From: Actinomycetota bacterium
GTDB taxonomy: Bacteria > Actinomycetota > Acidimicrobiia > Spongiisociales > ZC4RG35
Length of the DNA: 10,278 nucleotides
Direction of reading: 5' to 3'
Assembly: GCA_027296205.1 (NCBI GenBank)
Contig: JAPUJM010000107.1
Location: forward strand, 1 to 10,278
Shown: positions 1 to 7,002 of the stretch, one piece after another
Position numbering within the stretch: the stretch's first letter is position 1
How the letters are laid out: each line of letters begins with the position of its first letter
Program-made: the position numbers and the translations under genes
The notes under the pieces: generated by a model
What the model saw: the letters and a program-made list of their open reading frames with translations, nothing else
What the model was told of the DNA's origin: nothing
The model's database searches: none

Positions 1-44
1 CGCATCTCTTCTGCTGAGTACTTTCGGGTATACCACCTATAGAT

Positions 45-48
45 GGAG
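45..48 (+). promoter_or_regulatory. Shine-Dalgarno of urate oxidase
   Basis: GGAG lies 5 nt before the GTG at 54. It supports GTG as the start; an overlapping ATG at 43 opens only a 74-codon frame with no family resemblance. Confidence 0.6.
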
Positions 49-53
49 TTGAC

Positions 54-872
54 GTGTCGCGACTTAGCGCCAACCGCTGGGGCAAGTCGGAGGTCAGGGT
101 GTCCAAGGTGCATCGTGGCGAGCGAACCGACGAGTTCTCCGACATCAGCGTGCAGGTTCTGCTCGAGGGTGATGTGGAATCTGCCCACACCGAAGGCGAT
201 AACGCGGCTGTGCTGCCCACCGACACGATACGAAACACGATCTACGGCCTGGCTCAAGAACACCTGACGGATGATCTCGAGGCTTTCGCTTTCGTTCTCT
301 GCCAACGCTTCGTCGCCCGTCCTGACATCGATCAAGCGCGGGTTTCCATCTTCGAGAACATCTGGCGCCGGCAAACAGACACCGGATTTGTCGGGGGAGG
401 GTCGGAGCGTCGCACCGCCCAGGTTGCTCATGGGCGCGAAACCGAGACCGGGGCCGGAATCGAAGGCCTGGTGGTTCTGAAGACCCGGGGGTCGGCCTTC
501 GCGGGGTTTCCCAGAGACGAGTTCACCATTCTTCCTGAAGCCGCCGACCGTCTGCTGGCGACGTCCGTCACTGCCCGATGGCTGTACTCATCCATTCCGA
601 ATGACACCACGGCCACTTGGTCGCTGGTGCGCGCCACCATCGTGGACCACTTCTTTGCGGACTGGTCGGCGTCAGTGCAGCACCAGGGATACATGATGGG
701 TAAGCGGGTCCTTGACGCTGTCCCCGAAATATCCGAGATCAACTTTCATCTTCCGAACCAGCATCATCTGCCGTTCGACCTGACCCGGTTTGGTTTGGAG
801 GATCAGGGCAACGTCTTTCACCCGGTGTCCGAGCCATACGGCGACATCGGCTTCACGGTCACCAGGGACTAG
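54..872 (+). CDS. uox: Urate oxidase (uricase, factor-independent urate hydroxylase)
   Basis: The 272-residue product oxidises urate with O2 to 5-hydroxyisourate and H2O2, the first step from urate towards allantoin; it is a cofactor-free tunnelling-fold enzyme that works as a homotetramer. Aligned by eye with the Aspergillus flavus enzyme, all key residues are present: Lys11 and Thr56 (charge-relay pair, the Thr in PTDT), Phe152 and Arg166 (urate stacking and binding), Gln209, Asn235 and His237 (in LPNQHH). The C-terminal FDLTRFGLED...EPYGDI block is also typical. Length is slightly below the usual ~300 residues but nothing essential is missing. The GTG start at 54 is chosen because GGAG (45-48) lies 5 nt upstream and the protein begins at the usual place just before the conserved W-G-K. 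Purine-catabolism partners (5-hydroxyisourate hydrolase, OHCU decarboxylase, xanthine dehydrogenase) are not in the window but could lie to the left. Family assignment is firm. Confidence 0.95.
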   Translation: MSRLSANRWGKSEVRVSKVHRGERTDEFSDISVQVLLEGDVESAHTEGDNAAVLPTDTIRNTIYGLAQEHLTDDLEAFAFVLCQRFVARPDIDQARVSIFENIWRRQTDTGFVGGGSERRTAQVAHGRETETGAGIEGLVVLKTRGSAFAGFPRDEFTILPEAADRLLATSVTARWLYSSIPNDTTATWSLVRATIVDHFFADWSASVQHQGYMMGKRVLDAVPEISEINFHLPNQHHLPFDLTRFGLEDQGNVFHPVSEPYGDIGFTVTRD

Positions 873-1151
873 AGCGTTTGCCGGGGTCCCCGACACTCAC
901 CCTTCAATCCGGCTCCACGTCAAGTGCGATCACCCGCCAGACCGGTGGCGGATAACAGGCCCAGAGAACTAGGAGCCCGCTGAGCAATGCATGTCACCCA
1001 TCTCGACGACCAGTCATCACCACTCGCGGTGTCCTCGGCTTCACCATTCCGCCACAAGGAGTGGCGAAACCTTGTCCTGGCGACTGGCGCGCCTGGCCGC
1101 CGATTCGAGCAACGGCATTAATCAGCAGACTCCTGGTGCCAGACTGCGCTG
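873..1151. other. Intergenic gap between urate oxidase and B3/4 gene
   Basis: This 279-bp stretch holds no convincing gene. It contains a short G/C inverted repeat just after the urate oxidase stop (CGGGG-T-CCCCG, about 882-892) and a perfect 6-bp hairpin at 934-951, neither followed by a T-tract. A 44-codon plus-strand frame starts at the ATG at 984 and ends at a TAA near 1118. Its end (PFRHKEW...GRRFEQRH) faintly recalls the C-terminal part of tyrosine recombinases, but it is far too short and weak to call. No clear promoter for the B3/4 gene is visible. Confidence 0.5.
934..951 (+). terminator. Possible hairpin terminator after urate oxidase
   Basis: CCGCCA (934-939) and TGGCGG (946-951) form a perfect 6-bp stem with a 6-nt loop, about 60 nt downstream of the urate oxidase stop. 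No U-run follows, so it is at best a non-canonical terminator or transcript-stabilising hairpin. High GC content makes chance stems common. Confidence 0.25.
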
Positions 1152-1862
1152 GTGATCCGTTTCCGCTATTCGAGCGAGATCCTTGACACCTTCCCGGCGA
1201 CCTGTGGCGGCGTGGTTCATGCCACCGGTCTTGCCAACACCGACACACCACCCGACCTGTTAGCCGCCTATCAAGCCGAGCAGCACCTGGTGCGGGACCG
1301 TCTCGGAGACGCCCCACTCTCCGAGATCCCCAGCCTGGCGGCGTGGCGGCGCACCTTCAGCGTCTTTGGGGTCAAACCCACCCAATATCGCAACGCCGCC
1401 GAAGCCCTGTTGCGGCGTCTCACCAAACAGGGCGATATCCCGTCGATCAACCTGCTGGTGGACCTGGCCAACCTGGTGAGCCTCCGCTACCACCTCCCCG
1501 TTGCGGTCTTCGACCAGCAGATGGTGACCGGCACCACAACGGTCCGGTTCGCGGAAGGGAACGAGCATTTCACCGACCTCGGCAGCGAAGCCCTGTCCAA
1601 TCCCCAATCCGGCGAAGTGGTGTTCGTCGACGACGCAGGACTCGTCAGCGCCCGCCGCTGGTGCTGGCGGCAGAGCGACCAGAGCGCCGCCCGAGCCGGC
1701 ACGGTTGATGTGCTGATCACCGTCGAGGGCCAGCACCCACAGGCTGAGCTCGATGTCACCCGGGCCACCGAGGATCTCGAGCAACTGCTGTCCACACACC
1801 AACCCCAGGCGAACCTCGCATCGGCCATCCTCTCGGAAGGTTCGAGCAGGTTTCCTCCCTAG
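1152..1862 (+). CDS. B3/B4 tRNA-binding-domain protein (free-standing, PheT B3/4-like)
   Basis: This 236-residue protein looks like a stand-alone B3/4 domain, the module found in the beta subunit of phenylalanyl-tRNA synthetase. Family blocks are clear: an N-terminal F-xx-FP-xxxxGVV-xx-GL-xN segment (residues 4-29), the block WRRTFSVFGVKPTQYRNAAE (65-84), the helix-and-strand block INLLVDLANLVSLRYHLPVA (99-118), and GEVVFVDDAGLVSARRW (154-170) followed by C-W-R. In synthetases this fold belongs to the editing module; free-standing versions are widespread and their substrates are mostly undefined, so an editing or RNA-binding role is only inferred. The GTG start at 1152 fits the family N-terminus but has no recognisable Shine-Dalgarno, so it may be translated weakly or from a leaderless transcript. 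The TAG stop (1860-1862) falls within the first bases of the nested inverted-repeat element, so the natural C-terminus may have been altered by that insertion. Confidence 0.8.
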   Translation: MIRFRYSSEILDTFPATCGGVVHATGLANTDTPPDLLAAYQAEQHLVRDRLGDAPLSEIPSLAAWRRTFSVFGVKPTQYRNAAEALLRRLTKQGDIPSINLLVDLANLVSLRYHLPVAVFDQQMVTGTTTVRFAEGNEHFTDLGSEALSNPQSGEVVFVDDAGLVSARRWCWRQSDQSAARAGTVDVLITVEGQHPQAELDVTRATEDLEQLLSTHQPQANLASAILSEGSSRFPP

Positions 1863-2024
1863 TGTCCTGAGTCGTAAGTTCGTGCTGATCTCGCCCAGGC
1901 ATCGGCGTTTCTGGCAAGGACACACAACGAAGACGCAGCCGTAGCTGCGTCAAGGCGGAGGACGCAGCCAGGGGCGTCGAGGGTAGGCGAGATTCTGTGC
2001 ATGATTTGCGACTCGGGACGCGAG
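1859..2024. repeat. Nested inverted-repeat element (MITE-like or palindromic intergenic repeat)
   Basis: The segment folds back on itself over about 166 bp. The outer left arm (1859-1895) matches the reverse complement of the right arm (1986-2024): CTAGTGTCCTGAGTCG against CTCGCGTCCCGAGTCG at the tips, and ATCTCGCC against ATCTCGCC further in. A second pairing block joins TCGGCGTTTCTGGC (1902-1915) to the complement of 1967-1980. The centre holds a perfect 8-bp hairpin, GACGCAGC-CGTA-GCTGCGTC (1932-1951), with a further direct copy of GACGCAGC at 1961-1968. Of the five mismatches in the first 20 positions of the arms, four become G·U pairs in a plus-strand RNA. It has no ORF and no obvious target-site duplication. 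It spans from the B3/4 stop codon to 10 bp before the fumarase stop, so it may also serve as terminator for both convergent genes. No second copy is seen in the window. Confidence 0.7.
1932..1951. terminator. Central hairpin of the repeat element, between convergent genes
   Basis: A perfect 8-bp stem, GACGCAGC/GCTGCGTC, encloses a CGTA tetraloop. It lies in the gap between the converging B3/4 and fumarase genes. There is no T-tract on either side, so Rho-independent termination is possible but not shown; it may simply be the core of the larger palindrome. Confidence 0.35.
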
Positions 2025-2034
2025 CTCAACACAC

Positions 2035-3414
2035 TTAGCGAAGGCCACCCTCTGTCATCTTCTTGATGTCGAGGGCATCGTCTAATTCGTCCTCGGTCAT
2101 CAGGCCGGCTTCCAGCACAAGGTCTCTCACCGACCGACCGGTGGCCACCGCCTCCTTGGCGATCTTCGCACCGTTGTCATATCCAATGTGCGGGTTGAGG
2201 GCCGTGACGATGATGGCGTTCTTCTCGACCAGCTCCTGAGCCCGCTTCTCGTTCGCCTCGAGTCCATCAACGCAGCGTTCCCGGAAGGCGTCGCATGCAT
2301 TGGCGAGGATGCCGGCCGACTCCAAGAGGTTGTGGGCGATCATCGGCATCATCACGTTGAGCTCGAAGTTGCCGTTGGCGCCGCCCCAGGCGATAGCCAC
2401 ATCGTTACCGACAACCTGGGCAGCAACCTGCATCATCATCTCTGACATGACCGGGTTGACCTTGCCCGGCATGATCGAAGACCCCGGCTGGAGTGACGGG
2501 ATTTTGAGCTCCGAGATCCCCGATGTTGGGCCCGACCCGAGGAAGCGGATGTCGTTGGCAATCTTGAACAGAGACACCGCCACCGTCCGCAATGCACCCG
2601 ATGCACTCACGGTGGCGTCCTTGGCCCCCTGAGCCTCGAAATGGTCGTCGGCCTCCCGGAGCGAGTAGCCGGTGCGTTCGGTCATGAGCGTGATCACCGC
2701 GGCGGCAAACCCGTCGGGAGCGTTGATCCCGGTCCCCACAGCCGTTCCGCCCAATGCCAGCTCTTCCAACTCGGGGAGGATCGTCTCGACTCTCCGGGCC
2801 CCCTTGCGCACCTGGGTGGCGTAGCCGCCAAACTCCTGCCCGAGAGTGACCGGTGTTGCGTCCATGAGATGAGTCCGGCCCGACTTCACCACGTCCGAGA
2901 ACTCGTCCGACTTGGCCTCGAGCGACACGGCGAGACGATCGAGAGCCGGAAGAAGATCCTCTCTCAGTGCGGCGACAGCGGAGACGTGAATGGCCGTCGG
3001 GATCACATCATTGGAGGACTGGCCAAAGTTGACGTCGTCGTTGGGATGGACCGTGGTATCACCCAGGATCTCAGTCGCCCGGGTGGCGATCACCTCGTTG
3101 GCGTTGGTGTTGGTCGAAGTTCCCGAGCCGGTCTGGAAGATGTCGAGAACGAACTGATCATCGAAGGCACCCTCCATCACCTGGTCGGCGGCCTTTCGGA
3201 TCGCCTCCGAGATAGCCGGGCTCTTGAAGTCCATCTCTCCGGCAATCGTTCCGGCGGAGCCCTTGAGCAGACCCAACGCCCAAATGAACCGTCTGCCAAA
3301 CCGATGACTCGAGATCGGGAAGTTGTCGACGGCTCGCTGGGTCGACGCCCCGTACATCGCGTCGGCCGGGACTTTGACTTCTCCCATCGAGTCCTTCTCG
3401 ATGCGGTATTCCAC
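2035..3414 (-). CDS. fumC: Class II fumarate hydratase (fumarase C)
   Basis: The 459-residue product reversibly hydrates fumarate to L-malate in the TCA cycle; it is an iron-independent cytosolic homotetramer of the aspartase/fumarase superfamily. The signature GSSIMPGKVNP spans residues 311-321, with Ser312 corresponding to the catalytic serine of E. coli FumC (Ser318), and Lys318 and Asn320 to the substrate-binding pair. Other active-site blocks are GSGTSTNTNANEV (96-108), HPNDDVNFGQSSND (123-136) and SGRTHLMDATPVTLGQE (178-194), with His182 as the catalytic-region histidine. Length is normal for the family. The start is GTG at 3414, supported by a perfect AGGAGG 7 nt upstream. It is the last gene of the minus-strand run, 50 nt after the peptidase, so it may be cotranscribed or have its own promoter in that gap. 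The TAA stop lies beside the nested repeat element. Argininosuccinate lyase or aspartase are less likely given the residues and length. Confidence 0.97.
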   Translation of the reverse strand: MEYRIEKDSMGEVKVPADAMYGASTQRAVDNFPISSHRFGRRFIWALGLLKGSAGTIAGEMDFKSPAISEAIRKAADQVMEGAFDDQFVLDIFQTGSGTSTNTNANEVIATRATEILGDTTVHPNDDVNFGQSSNDVIPTAIHVSAVAALREDLLPALDRLAVSLEAKSDEFSDVVKSGRTHLMDATPVTLGQEFGGYATQVRKGARRVETILPELEELALGGTAVGTGINAPDGFAAAVITLMTERTGYSLREADDHFEAQGAKDATVSASGALRTVAVSLFKIANDIRFLGSGPTSGISELKIPSLQPGSSIMPGKVNPVMSEMMMQVAAQVVGNDVAIAWGGANGNFELNVMMPMIAHNLLESAGILANACDAFRERCVDGLEANEKRAQELVEKNAIIVTALNPHIGYDNGAKIAKEAVATGRSVRDLVLEAGLMTEDELDDALDIKKMTEGGLR

Positions 3415-3421
3415 TCTTGTT

Positions 3422-3427
3422 CCTCCT
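3422..3427 (-). promoter_or_regulatory. Strong Shine-Dalgarno of fumC
   Basis: AGGAGG on the minus strand sits 7 nt before the GTG at 3414. It fixes the start of fumC and suggests efficient initiation despite the non-ATG codon. Confidence 0.8.
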
Positions 3428-3464
3428 GAGATCTGGCTACACGGTGACGCTAGTGGTCTGTCGC

Positions 3465-4547
3465 TCAGCCGAGTAGATCTCGCTGAGAGTCATAGACTTT
3501 GTCGAGGGCGTCCTTGAGTGGGTCCTCGACGTCGACGCCTTTTGCCGCGATCAGAAGCAGATCGACGAGACCATGGAAGTCGTCGAGTGAGATTTCCTCG
3601 AGCATCGGGACTGGCTCACCGTGGCCGGCCTCCACCGCATCGAGATTTCCACGGTTGTGCCAATTGCCCAGCGACACGCACAAACCTGCCGCCTCGTAGC
3701 CGTAGACGCCAAAGGCCGTCGCCTCGCACCCTCCGCCGGACATCAGCTTTCGCTGGTGTTTGATACCGCTGACGTGGGCAGCGCGGCTGATCCGGTTGGT
3801 GAGCTCTCTGTCGAACACAGTGGATCGGTCGCCGGTCCGAATGATCGGGCCTGCGCCAATCGGGGCGTCGGGCAACTCGCGTGATGTCTCGATCGACAAC
3901 ACACGGGCGTCGGTTGGGATGGTCTGGTGTTTGGCGGCATGGATGGCACCGATGAGGCCGACCTCCTCCGCCCGGGTGAGGAGTACTCCGAAATGCTTCA
4001 ACTCGGATTTACCCCTCGCCCGATCGAGTGCAGCGAGGGCAGCCGCCCCGCCGGCCAGGTCATCACACGCCGGCGCCTGGAACCGACGCTGCTGTGCTCT
4101 CTGGAATCGAAATTTCCACATCGCGATGTCACCGACCTCAACAGCACCGGACCCGGAGAGCTCGATGACTCCGCTGTGGCTCTGATCCTCATAAAGGGTC
4201 ACTCGCCCGCCGGCGCCGTCAGACCGGGAGACCACCTGGACGCGAGCATCTTCGAAGTATGGGGAGTCAACACCACCGCGGAATTCGAAGGCGGCTTCCC
4301 GACCATCGACGGCGGTGATCACAAACGCAGGGTGGTCCATGTGGGCTACGGCGAGCACCGGAGGGTGTTTCTTTCGGCCCTTCTGCGTTATCAAGACATT
4401 CCCGCCAGAGTCCCTCGTGAGTCTCAGGTCGGCCCGTCTCGCCACCCACTGCTCGACCCAGACCACCACAGCGTCCTCGATGCCCGACGCGGTGGGCAGA
4501 TGGGTCAGTTGGTGGAGCCATTTCTCGGCAACGGCCCGACTCGCCAT
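3465..4547 (-). CDS. M42-like metallo-aminopeptidase (co-catalytic zinc peptidase)
   Basis: The roughly 360-residue protein has the ordered metal-ligand motifs of the M42/M20-type clan MH peptidases. Numbering from the ATG, these are AHMDH (His69, Asp71), CDDLAGG with the bridging Asp162, TRAEEVG with general-base Glu194 and Glu195, a carboxylate in SIETS (Glu220), SGGGCEATAF (270-279), and a late His297 in GNWHNRG. These enzymes remove N-terminal residues from peptides in the cytosol, often as dodecamers; substrate preference cannot be read from the sequence. Position 220 is Glu where many M42 members have Asp, an acceptable ligand change that leaves the exact family (M42 or M20/M28-like) open. 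ATG at 4547 is preferred over the adjacent in-frame TTG at 4550 because the upstream AGGGGA is better spaced (5 nt). It lies 63 nt after sufC and 50 nt before fumC on the same strand, so operon membership is possible but loose. Confidence 0.82.
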   Translation of the reverse strand: MASRAVAEKWLHQLTHLPTASGIEDAVVVWVEQWVARRADLRLTRDSGGNVLITQKGRKKHPPVLAVAHMDHPAFVITAVDGREAAFEFRGGVDSPYFEDARVQVVSRSDGAGGRVTLYEDQSHSGVIELSGSGAVEVGDIAMWKFRFQRAQQRRFQAPACDDLAGGAAALAALDRARGKSELKHFGVLLTRAEEVGLIGAIHAAKHQTIPTDARVLSIETSRELPDAPIGAGPIIRTGDRSTVFDRELTNRISRAAHVSGIKHQRKLMSGGGCEATAFGVYGYEAAGLCVSLGNWHNRGNLDAVEAGHGEPVPMLEEISLDDFHGLVDLLLIAAKGVDVEDPLKDALDKVYDSQRDLLG

Positions 4548-4560
4548 CAAAATCCCCTTC

Positions 4561-4601
4561 TGTGAAGATCTACGCGGGTATATGCCTTACAGACCTTCAC
4601 A
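4561..4601. promoter_or_regulatory. Interrupted dyad between sufC and the peptidase gene
   Basis: TGTGAAGATCT (4561-4571) and AGACCTTCACA (4591-4601) form an inverted repeat matching at 10 of 11 positions with a 19-nt spacer. It begins 13 nt upstream of the peptidase ATG and ends 9 nt after the sufC stop. The spacer holds AT-rich steps that could be a minus-strand -10 (TATACC). It could be an operator controlling the peptidase gene, or a hairpin at the 3' end of the suf transcript; no T-run follows it. Confidence 0.4.
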
Positions 4602-4610
4602 AAACGGTAT

Positions 4611-5414
4611 TCAGACGTCGAAGGGCGTCTCGGTGAAGAAGTCGGCAGGCTTGCGCATCGGGCCGTCGTCGACGACCTTCTCGATGCCGAGCCGCTTGCG
4701 AAGGCCTTTGTAGCCACCACTCTCGAGCTCTTCGGCGAGTTCGCTCCCGCCACGGTCGACGATGCGGCCGTCGATCATCACATGGATGCGGTCCGGTGAG
4801 AGGTAACGGAGGATCCGGCTGTAGTGAGTGATCATCACCACGCCCAGCTCGGGTGATCTCATCTCTTCCACGGCTTCGGAGACTTGCTTGACTGCGTCGA
4901 TGTCGAGACCTGAGTCGACCTCGTCGAGAAGGGCGACCTTGGGACGAAGAACGGCCATCTGGAAGATCTCCGACCGCTTCTTCTCACCACCGGAGAGATC
5001 ACCGTTGACCGATCGCTCGAGGAATGGCCTCATCCCGAACCTCTCGCTCTCGGCTTCGATCCGGGTGGCGGCCTCGTCGGCGTCGAGGCCCATCTCCTCG
5101 GCGGCCTCCATCATGAACTCGCGAAGCCTGACACCGGCTACCTGTGTCGGATATTGAAAGCTCTGCAGCAACCCGAGCCGAGCACGCTCGTCAACATCAA
5201 GCGAGAGGAGATCGTCGCCTGCGAGTGACGCCGAGCCCCTCACCTGGTAGCCCGACTTACCGGTCAGAACGTGACAAAAAGTCGATTTGCCCGACCCGTT
5301 CGGGCCCATGATTGCGTGGATCTCACCAAACGGGACTTCCAGGGAAAACCCATCGAGGATCTGTTTGTTTTCGACGGCGACCGACAGATCCGAAACGAGT
5401 AGAGCGGTGCTCAT
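4611..5414 (-). CDS. sufC: SufC, ATPase of the SUF Fe-S cluster assembly scaffold
   Basis: This 267-residue ABC-type ATPase powers the SufBC2D scaffold that builds Fe-S clusters in the cytosol; it has no membrane partner. Visible motifs are Walker A GPNGSGKST (37-45), Q-loop Gln87 in SFQYP, signature LSGGEKKR (140-147), Walker B and D-loop VALLDEVDSGLD (160-171), and switch His197 in MITHYSR. The SufC-specific features YPTQVAGV after the Q-loop and GGEKKR instead of GGQQQR separate it from transporter ATPases. It is a little longer than E. coli SufC (about 248 residues), with a charged C-terminal tail. Its ATG overlaps the Rieske gene stop by 4 nt (ATGA, 5411-5414), which indicates translational coupling. 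It is the last clear suf gene here: neither sufS nor sufU follows, and the next gene is a peptidase. Confidence 0.97.
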   Translation of the reverse strand: MSTALLVSDLSVAVENKQILDGFSLEVPFGEIHAIMGPNGSGKSTFCHVLTGKSGYQVRGSASLAGDDLLSLDVDERARLGLLQSFQYPTQVAGVRLREFMMEAAEEMGLDADEAATRIEAESERFGMRPFLERSVNGDLSGGEKKRSEIFQMAVLRPKVALLDEVDSGLDIDAVKQVSEAVEEMRSPELGVVMITHYSRILRYLSPDRIHVMIDGRIVDRGGSELAEELESGGYKGLRKRLGIEKVVDDGPMRKPADFFTETPFDV

Positions 5415-5722
5415 TGGTCGTCCAGGGAGAGAAAGACGGTGCCGTCTTCGACCGAGACGTCATAGGTGGGCACCGGAGTCGTCGCCGGAAGCGACGACGG
5501 AGCACCCGTTGCGAGATCGAACTCAGATCCGTGACGGGGACACTCCACAGAACCATCGAAGACCTCTCCCTCGGCCAGAGATGCCTCGGCGTGGGAACAA
5601 ACGTCGCCTATGGCGTAGACGGTGTCACCGACCCGGAACATTGCGATGCGATGGTCCCCCACCTTCACCCGGACGCCCCGGTCCCGAGGCAGCTTGTCGA
5701 AGGGGGTGATCTCGATCTTCAT
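5411..5722 (-). CDS. Rieske [2Fe-2S] ferredoxin-like protein of the suf cluster
   Basis: The 103-residue protein is a single Rieske domain like the ferredoxin component of non-haem aromatic dioxygenases. Cluster ligands are Cys42 and His44 (CSH) and Cys61 and His64 (CPRH), with the expected spacing, followed by the FDLATG block. There is no signal peptide or membrane anchor, so it is soluble and cytosolic. The frame stays open upstream to 5935, but the true start is the ATG at 5720-5722, because its ATGA overlaps the sufD stop and the upstream stretch only mirrors sufD in another frame. A Rieske gene between sufD and sufC is a recurring arrangement in Actinobacteria. Its job there is not settled: electron donation during cluster assembly or cluster transfer are inferences. 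No oxygenase gene is nearby, which argues against an ordinary dioxygenase role. Confidence 0.9.
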   Translation of the reverse strand: MKIEITPFDKLPRDRGVRVKVGDHRIAMFRVGDTVYAIGDVCSHAEASLAEGEVFDGSVECPRHGSEFDLATGAPSSLPATTPVPTYDVSVEDGTVFLSLDDQ

Positions 5723-6981
5723 GCCACCCGCCCCTCGCTCTGAGCCTGGACAAAACGACGGAAGACCGCCTCGGAGACAGGTGCCTCCAGCCCCGTTATC
5801 GGGAGGCGGTCGATGACTTCCTGAAAGAAGCCTTTGATCAGAAGACGCTCGGCCCGCTCCCTGGAAAGCCCACGGCTTTGCAGATAGTAGAGGTCGTCGT
5901 CTTGAAGGGGCCCCACAGATGAGGCATGACCGCAAATGACGTCGTCACAGAGGATTTCGAGATTGGGAACCGAATGCGCCTTCCCATTCTCCGACAGCAC
6001 GAGGTTGCGATTGGTTTCGAAGGTCGAAGTTCGGCGAGCATCCTTCTCGATGCGAAGCAGACCAGTGAAAACACTCTGGGCATCGTCCTCGACCGCGCCT
6101 TTGAGAAACACGTCGGACGAAGTATTGCGGCCGCTGTGGTTGATCAATATTCGGTAGTCGAGGGTCTGTGAGCCCTCGCCGAAATAGAGACCGACCAGCT
6201 CAGAAGATGCACCGTCACCTTCGAGGCTCACACCGAGGTCGAGTCTGCCCAGCTTGGCTCCCAGCCCCACCTCACCAAGACGTCCGGTGGCATCACGTCC
6301 CAGAGTCATCCGCTGGTGGACAACGTTGGTGGCGGCATGGTCGAGGCTCTGAACCGACATGAAACGGAGCCGGCCACCGTCGACCACCTGGAGGTCGATC
6401 TCGGGAACCATCAGCAACTCGGCCCCATCGGCGCTGCGGTAGACCACGAGGACCTGGGCCTCTGCATTCTCACCAACCGCCACCGAGATATGCGGAAAGG
6501 AAGCCGTGCCCGGAGTGACCCCTTGAACCTCGATGACCAGGGGAGCGTCCATTACCTGATTGGGAACGACATCGACGAAAACTGCATCGTTGGCAAACGC
6601 GCCATGGGCAGCCGCCAGCTTGTTGTGATCGACGGCGACCACGGAGAACTCCCGCTCATCCGATTCGAGATCACGAAGTGTCGAAATCGAGGCACTCGAT
6701 GAGCCCACCTCGAGAACCTGTCCATCGACGATCAGAACACGACCCGAGTTGTTGGTCAGGGAGGCCAGGAACGGCCCATCGGACAATGGCTCACCGGGGT
6801 CTTCTATCTGAGCGAGCTCGGCGAACGGCAGGTCATAATCGACGTATCGCCAGTCTTCCTCGAAACCGGTCGGCTCATCCAGGGTCTCGAAGATCTCGAG
6901 AGCAGAGTCCATCTGCGACGCCCGCCAGGACGGCACGTTGGACTTCGAATTGGCATGGTCTGCGGCGTTGAACGCGGTCAA
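5719..6981 (-). CDS. sufD: SufD, Fe-S cluster scaffold subunit
   Basis: The 420-residue protein belongs to the SufB/SufD family, whose beta-helix core forms the SufBC2D scaffold with SufC. The N-terminal segment PSWRASQMDSALEIFE...TGFEEDWRYVDYDL (16-50) is the typical SufD beginning, and the C-terminal block with GHASSVGPL, LYYLQSRGL and LLIKGFFQEVIDRLP carries the conserved His and the SufC-binding helices. Length and the E-E-D-W-R-Y motif favour SufD over SufB (about 470 residues). The start is TTG at 6981, needed to include the conserved N-terminus; GGAG lies about 9 nt upstream. The next internal ATG would remove conserved residues. The stop overlaps the Rieske start by 4 nt. sufB, normally just upstream, is absent: the preceding gene is an unrelated glycosidase-like protein 58 nt away. 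A palindrome lies in that gap. Confidence 0.93.
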   Translation of the reverse strand: MTAFNAADHANSKSNVPSWRASQMDSALEIFETLDEPTGFEEDWRYVDYDLPFAELAQIEDPGEPLSDGPFLASLTNNSGRVLIVDGQVLEVGSSSASISTLRDLESDEREFSVVAVDHNKLAAAHGAFANDAVFVDVVPNQVMDAPLVIEVQGVTPGTASFPHISVAVGENAEAQVLVVYRSADGAELLMVPEIDLQVVDGGRLRFMSVQSLDHAATNVVHQRMTLGRDATGRLGEVGLGAKLGRLDLGVSLEGDGASSELVGLYFGEGSQTLDYRILINHSGRNTSSDVFLKGAVEDDAQSVFTGLLRIEKDARRTSTFETNRNLVLSENGKAHSVPNLEILCDDVICGHASSVGPLQDDDLYYLQSRGLSRERAERLLIKGFFQEVIDRLPITGLEAPVSEAVFRRFVQAQSEGRVA

Positions 6982-7002
6982 GAGGAGGCACTCCGAAAGG
7001 GA

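Noticed and set aside
1098..1120. tRNA-like GATTCGAG motif suggesting a T-arm
   Set aside because: The flanking bases do not form a 5-bp T-stem, and no acceptor, D or anticodon arm can be assembled around it on either strand.
1260..1925. 221-codon minus-strand open frame antisense to the B3/4 gene
   Set aside because: It overlaps a gene with clear family motifs, runs through the palindromic element, and its translation has no recognisable domain; long antisense frames are expected in GC-rich DNA.
2641..3429. 262-codon plus-strand open frame antisense to fumC
   Set aside because: It mirrors the highly conserved fumarase gene, and its Gly/Arg/Val-rich translation has no domain.
3927..4565. 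212-codon plus-strand open frame opposite the peptidase gene
   Set aside because: It is antisense to a gene with intact metal-ligand motifs, and its translation is low-complexity without family features.
5723..5935. N-terminal extension of the Rieske frame
   Set aside because: The upstream codons are sufD read in another frame; the ATGA overlap at 5719-5722 and the normal Rieske length place the start at 5722.
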